DNA from: Clostridia bacterium
GTDB taxonomy: Bacteria > Bacillota > Clostridia > Oscillospirales > CAG-272
Assembly: GCA_900768535.1 (NCBI GenBank)
Contig: CAAGDE010000107.1
Location: 1 to 22,451, forward strand
Reading direction: 5' to 3'
DNA: 22,451 bases
Under the pieces are notes generated by a model. That model made no database searches. It was given only the letters and a program-made list of their open reading frames with translations, and had not been told where the DNA came from. Position numbers and translations under genes: made by a program. The number at the start of each line of letters is the position of its first letter. Position 1 is the stretch's first letter. This document shows, one piece after another, positions 8,077 to 16,422 of the stretch.

Positions 8077-10896
8077 TTACGGGTTCGCCTTCGGAATCAG
8101 CGCGCCGTTTACAAAGTCTTCGATATACTGTCCGATATTTTCCATCATACGGGTCTGGACGTAGAAGCCCTTGGTGGCTTTGGTCGCGTCCGGTGTTGCA
8201 TTCTCATCGGTCAGCAGCTCCACGGTCAAAAGGGAGTTCTGATCGGTATGCTCATAAATCCGGATAACCAGCCGCTGCTTGTTGTTGTTCGTGTAGTTGT
8301 TCCGGTTGAGCACCGATGCCAGATCCTCCACGCTGACGGTAATTTCCATGGTCGGATCGTGCAGCTTCACATAATCGTTCACGGTGCCGCCCAGCTGTTT
8401 TTCGGAAATATCCTCCTCAATCGTGTACCAGAGCAGCCACGAATACAGGCGGCGGAAGTTATCCAGCGCCGTGTATGTCTCGGTCTCGGTCTTTCCGGTG
8501 TCGGTCTGCTGGGTATCCTCAATGCGGTAGTCAATCCGCGTGCCGTTACAGCTGACACGCAGGTTGGAGGTTCCCGCACTGACCGTCACCTCGGTCCCCC
8601 GTGCATCGCGGTAAATCACCGAGGTCGCCTTCGTGCCGTTGTTGGTGTAGTAGCTCTTGACCTCGGTTTTCGACAGATCAATCTGATACACCTTGTAGCT
8701 GGCGCCGGTCTTTGTCACGGTGTAAACCGTTCCGTCCTCGCTGAGCGTACCGGTCTTGAGATCAATCAGCGTGCCGGTCTTTGTGTAGATATACCGTCCG
8801 GTTGCGGTACCGCTTTCGCTGTATTCCCGGCTGACGGTGGACGAGGACAGCGTATAGGTCTTGCCGCTTGCGTCCTTGTACCGATAGTTGCCGTTCTTGA
8901 GCTGTGTCAGCTCCCCCTTCGTGGGATCCATCACGGTTCCGCTCGCCAGCCCCAGCGACTCGTCCTTGTCGTAGTACGCATAGGAGAGGGTGTTGTCCAT
9001 CGTCATGTCATACGTCCGGCTTCCGTATCTGACGGTCATCTGCCTGACATAGGCGATGTTCTGCTGGAAGAAATACTTGTTGTACCAGTGGCTGTCCGAC
9101 CACTCCAGGAAGGAGAAGAAGGACTGATCCACCTCCACAATCATGTTGTACATGGAGGAATACGCGTAGTACGTGCCGTCCTCGGTCTTCTGACTGATGA
9201 ACACCCAGTTGTCCGCCCAGTTCTTTTCCTCCGAGCCGCCGGTCGCCACATCCGGATCGTACTTGAACCGGAGCAGGTAGATGTTCTCATACAGATTGTA
9301 CTTCTTCAGGTCGTCATCGGTCGGGTTCAGCACCTTGCAGCCGACAAATTTCATCTGATACAGATTCCCCAGCACCGTGGAGACGCTGTCATTATCCAGC
9401 ACGAAGCCGTCCTTCAGCCCTGCCGCGTGCTCCTTGGAGACCCAGTAGGGCGAGGAGGAATAGATCGAATCCTGCCGCTTATCCAGATCGACAAAGTCAA
9501 ACAGCACCTTGATCTGAATGTTGTTTTTGGTGGCTTCCTCGTCTTCCTGATTGATCTTGCTCATGTCCGCAACCGTTGCCAGGAAGAAATCGTTGACCAT
9601 GACATAGGTGCTGACGGTCATCGGATAGACCAGCGCCGGCGTAACCAGCGACTCCACCGGCTGCAGAACCGTTTCCGCAATGGAGTTGCTGACAATATAC
9701 ACGGCATCCCGACCCTGAAGCTGAACATAGTATCCGCCGCCGGAGAGAATCTTGTCCCCCACGATCACGGTATAGGATGCCTCCGGATCCATATGTCCGG
9801 GCTTCTCTCTGTCATCCCCCTGCTTCACGCCGCGCACGACCGTATAGACCGCGGGCGAGTAGGTCAGGTTCCCTTCCGCATCGTAACGGTCGACCAGACC
9901 GTATGCGTTCATGTCCACGCTTCCGTCCGCCCGTCTCGGCGTTTCCGCGTCCGTGAAGTCCAGCTTCTGCATGGTCAGCGTGTAGCCGCAGCTGACGCAC
10001 AGGCTTGCAAACAGCGTGGGGTCATAGGCGGCAAGGATGTCCGAATTTCCCTTTTTGACCTTGACCGCCGTGGAATAGCTTTTCTTGACGTTTCCGTACT
10101 GATCCTTCACCGTGCTGCCGGTCTCGTAGTTCTCGCGGTAGAAGGTGAAGGTACCGTACTGATTTTTGACCTCAATGGAGTAGGTGTTTTCCTGTCCGAC
10201 CCGCGGGAACATCATCACGCGCTTGTTCTTGACCGTTCCGCCCAGCGTCTCCCCCTGACCGGGGTCATAGTCCACGACCGCATATACCTCATACGCACCC
10301 GTGGAGGTGTTGAGCAGGTACTGGTTCCCGCTCTTTTCGGCAACATAGACCTCGTACCGCACGTTTTCCGACTTCGAGTCGTAGCCGTTTTCGGTGGTCT
10401 CCATCACCTTTCCGCTCCGGTCGAACAGCTTATACACGCCGTCCTGCTTTTTGATGGTGTACCGGTCGGAGCGCGTCTCCCCGGTCGCCTCATCGACGTA
10501 TTTGTCCGTCAGATAGTAGACCAGCACAATCCGATTGGCAATCAGCACCGCCGCCGCAAGGAAGACAATCGCCACGGCAAGCACCGCCGCAAACACCTTC
10601 TGCTTCCACATCACGGTGTTTTTGCGCTCTTTTCCGCCAATCTTCTCCCAGCGGGCAACCAGCCGCAAATCTCCGTTCCCGGCGATCACCGTGTCCTGCG
10701 TGACCTGCTCCGCGCCGTCATACCATCCGGCAAACCGGTAGCCGCTCCGCACCGGGACCGGCAGAGCACCCAGGGGCGATCCGACCGTTCCCTCGCGGCT
10801 CTGCGGCGGCGTTGCGCCCTTCCCGGCATCGAATATGATATTTACAACAAATTCTTCACTTCTCATCCGTATCGATCCGTTATCCTTTCTTCGCAT
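8077..10896 (-). CDS. DUF4340 membrane protein with N-terminal InlB/Flg_new-type repeat
   Basis: A 939-residue protein. Residues 17-83 fit the Listeria-Bacteroides (InlB B, Flg_new) repeat: beta-strand start, GYRFAGWYDG, and closing LRLVARW. A basic stretch and one transmembrane helix follow (about 101-125), then about 800 residues with DUF4340-type patterns (YTVIVGDKILSGGGYYVQLQGRDAVYIV). Positive charges before the helix predict an N-terminus in the cytoplasm and the large domain outside. DUF4340 proteins commonly accompany GldG-type ABC systems; their biochemical role is not established. The start overlaps the preceding gene's stop as TGATG. A second in-frame ATG at 10866 has AAAGGA 16 nt upstream and is a possible alternative; both keep the repeat. 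It is the last gene of the operon. Confidence 0.85.
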   Translation of the reverse strand: MRRKDNGSIRMRSEEFVVNIIFDAGKGATPPQSREGTVGSPLGALPVPVRSGYRFAGWYDGAEQVTQDTVIAGNGDLRLVARWEKIGGKERKNTVMWKQKVFAAVLAVAIVFLAAAVLIANRIVLVYYLTDKYVDEATGETRSDRYTIKKQDGVYKLFDRSGKVMETTENGYDSKSENVRYEVYVAEKSGNQYLLNTSTGAYEVYAVVDYDPGQGETLGGTVKNKRVMMFPRVGQENTYSIEVKNQYGTFTFYRENYETGSTVKDQYGNVKKSYSTAVKVKKGNSDILAAYDPTLFASLCVSCGYTLTMQKLDFTDAETPRRADGSVDMNAYGLVDRYDAEGNLTYSPAVYTVVRGVKQGDDREKPGHMDPEASYTVIVGDKILSGGGYYVQLQGRDAVYIVSNSIAETVLQPVESLVTPALVYPMTVSTYVMVNDFFLATVADMSKINQEDEEATKNNIQIKVLFDFVDLDKRQDSIYSSSPYWVSKEHAAGLKDGFVLDNDSVSTVLGNLYQMKFVGCKVLNPTDDDLKKYNLYENIYLLRFKYDPDVATGGSEEKNWADNWVFISQKTEDGTYYAYSSMYNMIVEVDQSFFSFLEWSDSHWYNKYFFQQNIAYVRQMTVRYGSRTYDMTMDNTLSYAYYDKDESLGLASGTVMDPTKGELTQLKNGNYRYKDASGKTYTLSSSTVSREYSESGTATGRYIYTKTGTLIDLKTGTLSEDGTVYTVTKTGASYKVYQIDLSKTEVKSYYTNNGTKATSVIYRDARGTEVTVSAGTSNLRVSCNGTRIDYRIEDTQQTDTGKTETETYTALDNFRRLYSWLLWYTIEEDISEKQLGGTVNDYVKLHDPTMEITVSVEDLASVLNRNNYTNNNKQRLVIRIYEHTDQNSLLTVELLTDENATPDATKATKGFYVQTRMMENIGQYIEDFVNGALIPKANP

Positions 10897-12662
10897 CAGT
10901 GACGGAATTTCCGTCTGACCAGAACGGTGATGCCAAGTGCCGCCATCACGACCGCCGGCAGAACCGTCAGCACTGCGGTGCGGGCGATGTTGCCCTTTTC
11001 CGTGTAGTAAACAACGGAACCGGTCGAACCGGAGGAGGACGAGGAGGACTGCTTCATCTCCGAATCGTACATCGGCTTGAAATTCAGTCCCACCGGAACC
11101 ACCTCACGCCCGATGGAGCGCAGCGTCTCCAGCAGGACATCGGTATTTCCGTAGGCGTTTGATTTAAGTATCCTATTGCTGGCAAATTCAGTAGAACCAA
11201 CTGCGCAGACATATGAAGCATCATTGACGTTGGTGTAACCTTTGCCTTCGCCCACGGTACGACTCTCCCGCGTCATGGTCATCAAGCGGTAGTAGCCATT
11301 GTTGTTAGGACTTTGGATTTGGTGGTTTTTATCTAAACCTGCATTAATTTCATCCAACACCGACTGCGGCACCCGAACACCATCCTTCACTAGATATGTC
11401 GATGCAACATTCGCGCGGAACATATCATAGATTGCGCGAGAGCGTGCATTGCCATAGTAGGAACCATAGGAAAATGCTCCCGTTCCTTTTTCTTCATTTG
11501 CCATTTCGTATTTTGTTTCGTAAATAGGCGAGGCATAGTTGATGGGCATGGCGTTGCCGAAGATCACCTTCGGGGAGCCGCCCTTTTCCCGCATATTCTT
11601 GGTAATCGAGCCGCCCAGCGCCTCCTGCTCGTAATCGGCAATCACCTTCAGCCCGTCCGCGTCAATCGCGGTACCCGACTTGACCTGCCAGTTGCCGATC
11701 CAGTTTTCGTCCGCGTCTCTCTGCCGGTCGAAGGAGATGCCCCACTCCCGGAGATACTCCTCCAGGTTCGGCAGCTCCGGCGTGTCCGCGTCCACAAAAA
11801 TCATAAAGGAATACGCTTTCCCCAGGAAGCGGTCCAGCTTGGAGGTTTCCGCCACGCCGGAGGGGGAATTCTTTTTGCTGATGAAATCGGTCTGCGGATC
11901 AAAGGTCAGAATCAGCCGGCAGTTCTCCGGAATGTCATCCTTTGACAGATCCAGGAACTGAATTTCATAGCCCGCGTTCCGGATGACCGACAGAAGCTCG
12001 CTGTACTCCGCTCTGCCCGCTTCATTCGAAAGCGCCTCGCCGTGGTTGACGGTAATCCCGCAGATCGGCGCCTCGGCTTTCGTCACCGCGATGATCGACT
12101 GCGTGAACTTCTTCTCGGCGTTGTACGCCCACGGCTCCTCGTCACCGGAGGAATCGGAATTGTAGGTATAGTAGGTCTCAATCGTGGTAATGCGGAATTC
12201 GGAGCCGCTTGCCACAATGATGTTGGACTGATAGATGGAGCTGTAGGAGTTGGTGCGGTAACGGTCCACCGACGAGGGGTTTGTCCAGACGTTGGTGGCG
12301 GACACCTTCACGCTGCCGGGGAATTTCTTCTCCAGCGCGCGGGCGGTGTAGTAGATGTACCGCATTTTTTCGTTGCCCTTGATCAGGTCGGGGTCGGCGC
12401 AGAAGATGATGTCCACCTCCACGTCCTCTTCCCCGTTCGCGCGGCGCTGTCCGTTGACCTGGTCAAAGGTTCCGGTCAGCATATTCACCGTTTCATCGGT
12501 CAGGGTGTACATTTTTTCGCTGGTCAGGTCGATCATCCACAGCCCGCGGTCGGCAAGCACGCCGAAGCCGACGTTCAGCAGGATGACGGCGGCAATCACC
12601 GCCGCGGTCAGGGCGACCGCCGAGATACCGTGCCGGAGCTTTCCGGAATTCAGATGCTTCAT
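10896..12662 (-). CDS. GldG-type ABC transporter auxiliary protein (second of two)
   Basis: A 588-residue membrane-anchored protein of the ABC_transp_aux/GldG family. An N-terminal helix (about 15-37) is followed by the family opening (WMIDLTSEKMYTLTDET), a long extracytoplasmic region including VTVNHGE and LTFDPQTDF, and a C-terminal helix ending in RRKFRH. The frame opens at 12770, but ATG 12662 has GGAGGGAGG just upstream and begins directly before the first helix. It follows its paralogue by 17 nt. Bases about 11160-11545 (residues about 372-500) are visibly AT-richer with a different codon habit (hand count near 45% GC over 11161-11520, against 58% in the adjoining 11581-11640), while the frame stays intact. 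This suggests recombination with a foreign allele. The function is inferred from family and context only. Confidence 0.85.
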   Translation of the reverse strand: MKHLNSGKLRHGISAVALTAAVIAAVILLNVGFGVLADRGLWMIDLTSEKMYTLTDETVNMLTGTFDQVNGQRRANGEEDVEVDIIFCADPDLIKGNEKMRYIYYTARALEKKFPGSVKVSATNVWTNPSSVDRYRTNSYSSIYQSNIIVASGSEFRITTIETYYTYNSDSSGDEEPWAYNAEKKFTQSIIAVTKAEAPICGITVNHGEALSNEAGRAEYSELLSVIRNAGYEIQFLDLSKDDIPENCRLILTFDPQTDFISKKNSPSGVAETSKLDRFLGKAYSFMIFVDADTPELPNLEEYLREWGISFDRQRDADENWIGNWQVKSGTAIDADGLKVIADYEQEALGGSITKNMREKGGSPKVIFGNAMPINYASPIYETKYEMANEEKGTGAFSYGSYYGNARSRAIYDMFRANVASTYLVKDGVRVPQSVLDEINAGLDKNHQIQSPNNNGYYRLMTMTRESRTVGEGKGYTNVNDASYVCAVGSTEFASNRILKSNAYGNTDVLLETLRSIGREVVPVGLNFKPMYDSEMKQSSSSSSGSTGSVVYYTEKGNIARTAVLTVLPAVVMAALGITVLVRRKFRH

Positions 12663-12679
12663 CGTTTTTCCTCCCTCCT

Positions 12680-14215
12680 TCAGACACGGCGGCGGCGCAG
12701 CAGAATCACAACGCCGAGCACGGTGCAGACAACCGCCGGAATCGCGGCAAGAATCACCGTCCACCGCCACATCTGTGCCGTGGTGATGGTGCTGATGCCC
12801 TTGGATTCAAACGGTTTGATGGTCAGTCCCTCCGGTGTATTGGACTTTCCGAGGTTGGTAAACAGACGCATCATGGTATCGGTATTTCCAAAGACCGCCG
12901 ATTGCAGGAAGCTCTCGGAGGCAAAATCCACCGATGCGCAGACGCCGACAAAGGACTTCCCGCCCCCGCTGTTCGTCTGCTCGGTCAGGGTCATGAGCAT
13001 CGATCTCGCCGCGTCAACCGGACGTCCGTTTGCCCACGCCACCGCGTTCGCGCCGCTCCCGTACAGACCGTACAGGGTGCGGTTCTCCTTTGTATAGCTT
13101 CCGTCCGTCTGCGCGGTGTAGCCGTCCGATGCCCGCAGTGCCGTTGCGTTCTTGAACACCGCCCGGCGGTTCAGACCCGACACCAGCTCCCCCGCGTGTC
13201 CCGCGGCTGCGGCTTCCCCGTAAATGGTGTAGCCGTCCGACGTCAGCGACTGCGAGGCGTTCTGCACCATGTAGCGGAAGCGGTTGCCGTTTGTATCCTC
13301 GCTGTAGAGCGTCCGGACGCCCCAATCCTGCAAAAACCGCTCCAGGTTCGGCAGCTCCGGCGTGCCGTCCTCGATGAACACCAGGAACGAATTGCCGGAG
13401 GTCTCCAGGTAGGCGTTCAGAATGTCAAGCTCCGACTTTGCCGATGCCCCGTCCGAGGTGATGAGGTCGGAATTCGGATTGTAGCTGACAATCAGCCGGC
13501 AGTCCGCCGGAATCTCGTCCTTATACAGATCGATATAACGGAGGGAATAGCCCGCATCGTCCAGCAGATAGAGCAGCTCGTAGTCGTAGAACACCTCGCC
13601 GTGGTTGTTGGTCAGGCACGCGACCGGTGCATCATTTCCGATGGCGTGCAGAATGCCCGCCGCCAGCTTGCGCTCGCCGTTGTATGCCCACAGCTTGGAG
13701 CTGTCGCCTTTTTCGAACACAAAGAATTCGCTGTGATCGTACACGCGGTAGTAATCCCCGCATTCCACGATCACGCTGGTGGACTTCAGCGCCGTTTCCA
13801 CATTCTCCGCCGTGGCGGGATTGAAGGTGGTGGTATACTGCCGCACACTGTCGGGATCCAGCCAGATGTTGTGGTATGCAATGGAGATCTTCTCCGGAAA
13901 GCGCTCCTGCAGCTGGTTTGCCGTTCTTGCGACATAGGAAACGGTCGCACTTTCAGCCACGTTGGGCTGGGTATCGCAGAAGATGATCCTGACGCCCTTG
14001 TCCTGCGCCCCCAGCGTTGCGCCAAGCAGCCGGTAGCAGGTCTCGGTCACTCTGTAATCCGCCTCTCCCTTCATCGGTGTATACCACGAATAGCGTTTTG
14101 CCAGCGTGCTGACCAATACATTGGCAAGCACCACGACCGCAATCAGCAGGACCGTGAGCAGGACAGTCATTCCGCCGTAGCGCGCGCGGCGCGAGCGGAT
14201 GATTCGTTTCTTCAT
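12680..14215 (-). CDS. GldG-type ABC transporter auxiliary protein (first of two)
   Basis: A 511-residue paralogue of the next gene. It has a basic N-terminus, one helix (about 17-39), a long extracytoplasmic domain and a C-terminal helix (near 485-507) ending in RRRRV. Landmarks shared with its neighbour include NHGE, CRLI(V/L), PELPNLE near the middle, and an (A/S)(Y/V)FGNTD-like segment near the C-terminus. Proteins of this family accompany an ABC-2 permease and ATPase; in Bacteroidetes the GldA/F/G set is linked to gliding, but nothing here suggests gliding. AAAGGA sits 9 nt upstream of the ATG at 14215, and the gene follows the permease by 33 nt. Two auxiliary genes in a row suggest a heteromeric extracytoplasmic assembly. 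Confidence 0.85.
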   Translation of the reverse strand: MKKRIIRSRRARYGGMTVLLTVLLIAVVVLANVLVSTLAKRYSWYTPMKGEADYRVTETCYRLLGATLGAQDKGVRIIFCDTQPNVAESATVSYVARTANQLQERFPEKISIAYHNIWLDPDSVRQYTTTFNPATAENVETALKSTSVIVECGDYYRVYDHSEFFVFEKGDSSKLWAYNGERKLAAGILHAIGNDAPVACLTNNHGEVFYDYELLYLLDDAGYSLRYIDLYKDEIPADCRLIVSYNPNSDLITSDGASAKSELDILNAYLETSGNSFLVFIEDGTPELPNLERFLQDWGVRTLYSEDTNGNRFRYMVQNASQSLTSDGYTIYGEAAAAGHAGELVSGLNRRAVFKNATALRASDGYTAQTDGSYTKENRTLYGLYGSGANAVAWANGRPVDAARSMLMTLTEQTNSGGGKSFVGVCASVDFASESFLQSAVFGNTDTMMRLFTNLGKSNTPEGLTIKPFESKGISTITTAQMWRWTVILAAIPAVVCTVLGVVILLRRRRV

Positions 14216-14248
14216 AGTGATGGTTCCTTTCCGCCGATCCGTGCCCGA

Positions 14249-15022
14249 TCAGCCCCAACGGCGCTTTTCATATACCCGCACCGTCAGGAACAGGAAAATG
14301 AACGCAAGCGACACGTAGTACAGCAGTGCGGAATAATCGAACACACCCTGACTGAACGCGGAAAACCGGCTGATGACCGATATCCAGCTGATGACAAACC
14401 GGACGGCATAGCTTCCGATGATGGGTTGTCCGTCACTGTCCGTCAGCAGATTGAACACGTTCAGCAGCACCATGACCGCAATCACTCCCACCGTAATGAC
14501 CGCCGCCGACAGCTGGTTCTCGGTCAGCGCGGAGATCAGCGTGCCCACCGCAATCAGCGCCGCACCCAGCAGGATCACCGCAATGACACTGCCGACAATC
14601 TCGCCCGTCACGGGACCGATGTGCGTCAGGGCGTAGTCGCTCTCCCCCGCCCGTTCCGCCGCGCCGATGACATACAGCGGAATGAAGTTGACGCAGGAAA
14701 TCAGAATCCCCGCGACATACATTGTCAGCGCCGCCAGGTATTTGCCCATGACCATACCGGTGATGGTAACCGGTGCGGTCAGAAGCAGCTGCTCGGTGCG
14801 GAGCTTTCTCTCCTCCGCGAACAGGCGCATGGTCAGAATCGGAATGAGGATGACAAAGGAGAAAATCAGGTATGTAAAGTAGGAGGAGGTGCTGTAGCTC
14901 GCGGAAATCAGCGTGGTGTAGCAGCAAAGCAGTGCCGAGAACACGAGGAAGACTCCAAGGTAAATATAGCCGATCGGATTGATGAAATACGACCGCATTT
15001 CTTTGTTGTAAATGGCAAGCAT
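14249..15022 (-). CDS. ABC-2 type transporter permease (GldF-like)
   Basis: A 257-residue membrane protein with about six hydrophobic segments. It opens with the pattern usual for ABC-2 permeases of this type (IYNKEMRSYFINPIGYIYLGVF), then TMRLFAEERKLRTEQLLLTAPV, another recognisable family block. The frame is open upstream to 15181, overlapping the ATPase gene, but ATG 15022 has AAAGGA 10 nt before it and starts exactly where the family starts. It lies 22 nt after the ATPase gene. Together they would form an exporter-type ABC complex; the substrate is unknown. Confidence 0.9.
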   Translation of the reverse strand: MLAIYNKEMRSYFINPIGYIYLGVFLVFSALLCCYTTLISASYSTSSYFTYLIFSFVILIPILTMRLFAEERKLRTEQLLLTAPVTITGMVMGKYLAALTMYVAGILISCVNFIPLYVIGAAERAGESDYALTHIGPVTGEIVGSVIAVILLGAALIAVGTLISALTENQLSAAVITVGVIAVMVLLNVFNLLTDSDGQPIIGSYAVRFVISWISVISRFSAFSQGVFDYSALLYYVSLAFIFLFLTVRVYEKRRWG

Positions 15023-15044
15023 ATCGTTCTGTTCCTTTCCTGAA

Positions 15045-16133
15045 TCAGTCGTCGTCCCCGGTATCCTGCAGGGCGGCTTCCGCGCGTTGCTTCTTTGCGT
15101 CCTCGACCAGGGACGCGCCGACTTCCTTTTCGATCGCGTTCTTCTCCATCGCCTTCTGCTTTCTGGAAACGCGCGGGGCACCGGTTCTCTGCGGGCGCTC
15201 CTCGGAATGATCGACCACCGAGATGAAGATATCCTCCAGGCTCATGCCCAGCGCCTCCAGCCCGATCATCGCCCATCCGCGCGACGACAGCTCAAAGAAC
15301 AGCTTCTTGCGGATATCCACGCCGAAATCGCTTTCGAGCATGTACGTAAAGGCGTCCCCGTCCCGCTCAGCCAGCGTCTCTGCATAGACCACGCCGGGCA
15401 TGGAGCGAAGCAGGTTCAGCACCTCCTTCTGCGGTCCGCAGATCTTTACATGGAAGCGGCGGGCACGGTCAACCGCACCGGAGATGTTCTCGGTCTTTTC
15501 GTTTGCCACGATCTTTCCCTTGTTGATGATGATAATCCGGTCGCACACCGCCTGCACCTCCTGCAGGATGTGCGTGGAGAGAATGACGGTATGCGCCTTT
15601 CCCAGTCCGCGGATCAGGTTCCGGATCTCGATGATCTGCTTGGGGTCCAAGCCCACGGTCGGCTCGTCGAAAATGACAACCTTCGGATTCCCCACCAGCG
15701 CCTGTGCAATCCCCACGCGCTGCCGGTAGCCCTTGGAGAGGCTCCGGATGACGTGCCGGTAGACATCCTTGATCCTGACGGTGTCACAGATCTGCGACAG
15801 GTGCTCCTCACGGTTCAGCTTACAGCCCTTCAGCTCGTAGTTGAAATTCAGGTATTCCTCCACGGTCATATCCAGATACAGCGGCGGCTGCTCCGGCAGA
15901 TACCCGATCAGCCTCTTTGCCCCGATCGGGTCGGACAGAATATCGATTCCGCCGATGAATGCCTTGCCGGAGGTGGAGGAGAGATACCCTGTCAGGATAT
16001 TCATGGTCGTGCTTTTTCCGGCGCCGTTCGGTCCGAGAAAACCGACAATCTCCCCCTCTCCCACTTCAAAGCTGATGTCATCCACGGCACAGTTGGAGCC
16101 GTAATTTTTGACCAGGTGTTCAATTTTGATCAT
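15045..16133 (-). CDS. ABC transporter ATP-binding protein (GldA-like) with charged tail
   Basis: A 362-residue ABC ATPase that should energise the adjacent ABC-2 permease. It shows Walker A GPNGAGKS (34-41), signature LSKGYRQRV (132-140), Walker B VVIFDEP (152-158) and the switch histidine in LSTH (188). After the nucleotide-binding domain comes a C-terminal region of about 90 residues typical of this ABC-2 subgroup, then an extra tail of about 55 residues (308-362) that is rich in Lys, Arg, Glu and Asp and ends in DDD. ATG 16133 has AAAGGA 12 nt upstream; the longer frame to 16181 has no such site. First gene of the five-gene operon. Confidence 0.92.
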   Translation of the reverse strand: MIKIEHLVKNYGSNCAVDDISFEVGEGEIVGFLGPNGAGKSTTMNILTGYLSSTSGKAFIGGIDILSDPIGAKRLIGYLPEQPPLYLDMTVEEYLNFNYELKGCKLNREEHLSQICDTVRIKDVYRHVIRSLSKGYRQRVGIAQALVGNPKVVIFDEPTVGLDPKQIIEIRNLIRGLGKAHTVILSTHILQEVQAVCDRIIIINKGKIVANEKTENISGAVDRARRFHVKICGPQKEVLNLLRSMPGVVYAETLAERDGDAFTYMLESDFGVDIRKKLFFELSSRGWAMIGLEALGMSLEDIFISVVDHSEERPQRTGAPRVSRKQKAMEKNAIEKEVGASLVEDAKKQRAEAALQDTGDDD

Positions 16134-16198
16134 AAAGCAGAAAGTTCCTTTCCTCCGCACCGCAAAACAGGGTACGGTCATAAAGTTTACACCTTATC

Positions 16199-16207
16199 AT
16201 TGTACCA
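16199..16207 (-). promoter_or_regulatory. Possible extended -10 promoter of the ABC operon
   Basis: On the minus strand, TGG directly precedes TACAAT (16199-16204), the same context as the -10 boxes of the other promoters here. No good -35 is found at 17 bp; TTCACG at 20 bp is poor. It would give a leader of about 60 nt. Confidence 0.45.
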
Positions 16208-16327
16208 CGCAAATATGAACCCATCGTGAATACGTCAGAAAAACATCCCCTGCTGTCTGATTTTTTCGTGAATTTTACCACTGTCGCGCCGCAGATCTTT
16301 CCCCCCGGAACTTTTTTTGGATTTCCT

Positions 16328-16356
16328 GCATAAACCCGGCGGAAGCGGCAAAAATA
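16328..16356 (+). promoter_or_regulatory. Sigma-F-like (forespore) promoter of the spoIIQ-like gene
   Basis: GCATA (16328-16332) fits the sigma-F -35 pattern GYWTA. After 14 bp, GGCAAAAATA (16347-16356) fits the sigma-F -10 pattern GGNRANAMTR. The consensus is known from Bacillus subtilis and is broadly kept in clostridia. It faces the spoIIQ-like gene, with the ATG 67 nt after the -10. No sigma-A promoter of the quality seen elsewhere in the window was found here. Confidence 0.65.
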
Positions 16357-16422
16357 AAACCAGCAAGACACGCGGATGCACCGCGGAGTCCGCAATCACA
16401 CAAGTGCAAAGGAGTTTTGATT

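Noticed and set aside
7933..10902. 989-codon plus-strand open frame opposite the DUF4340 gene, and a similar one at 12902-15043
   Set aside because: Both run antisense to genes with clear family motifs and ribosome binding sites; their compositions are typical of reverse-complement frames in high-GC DNA.
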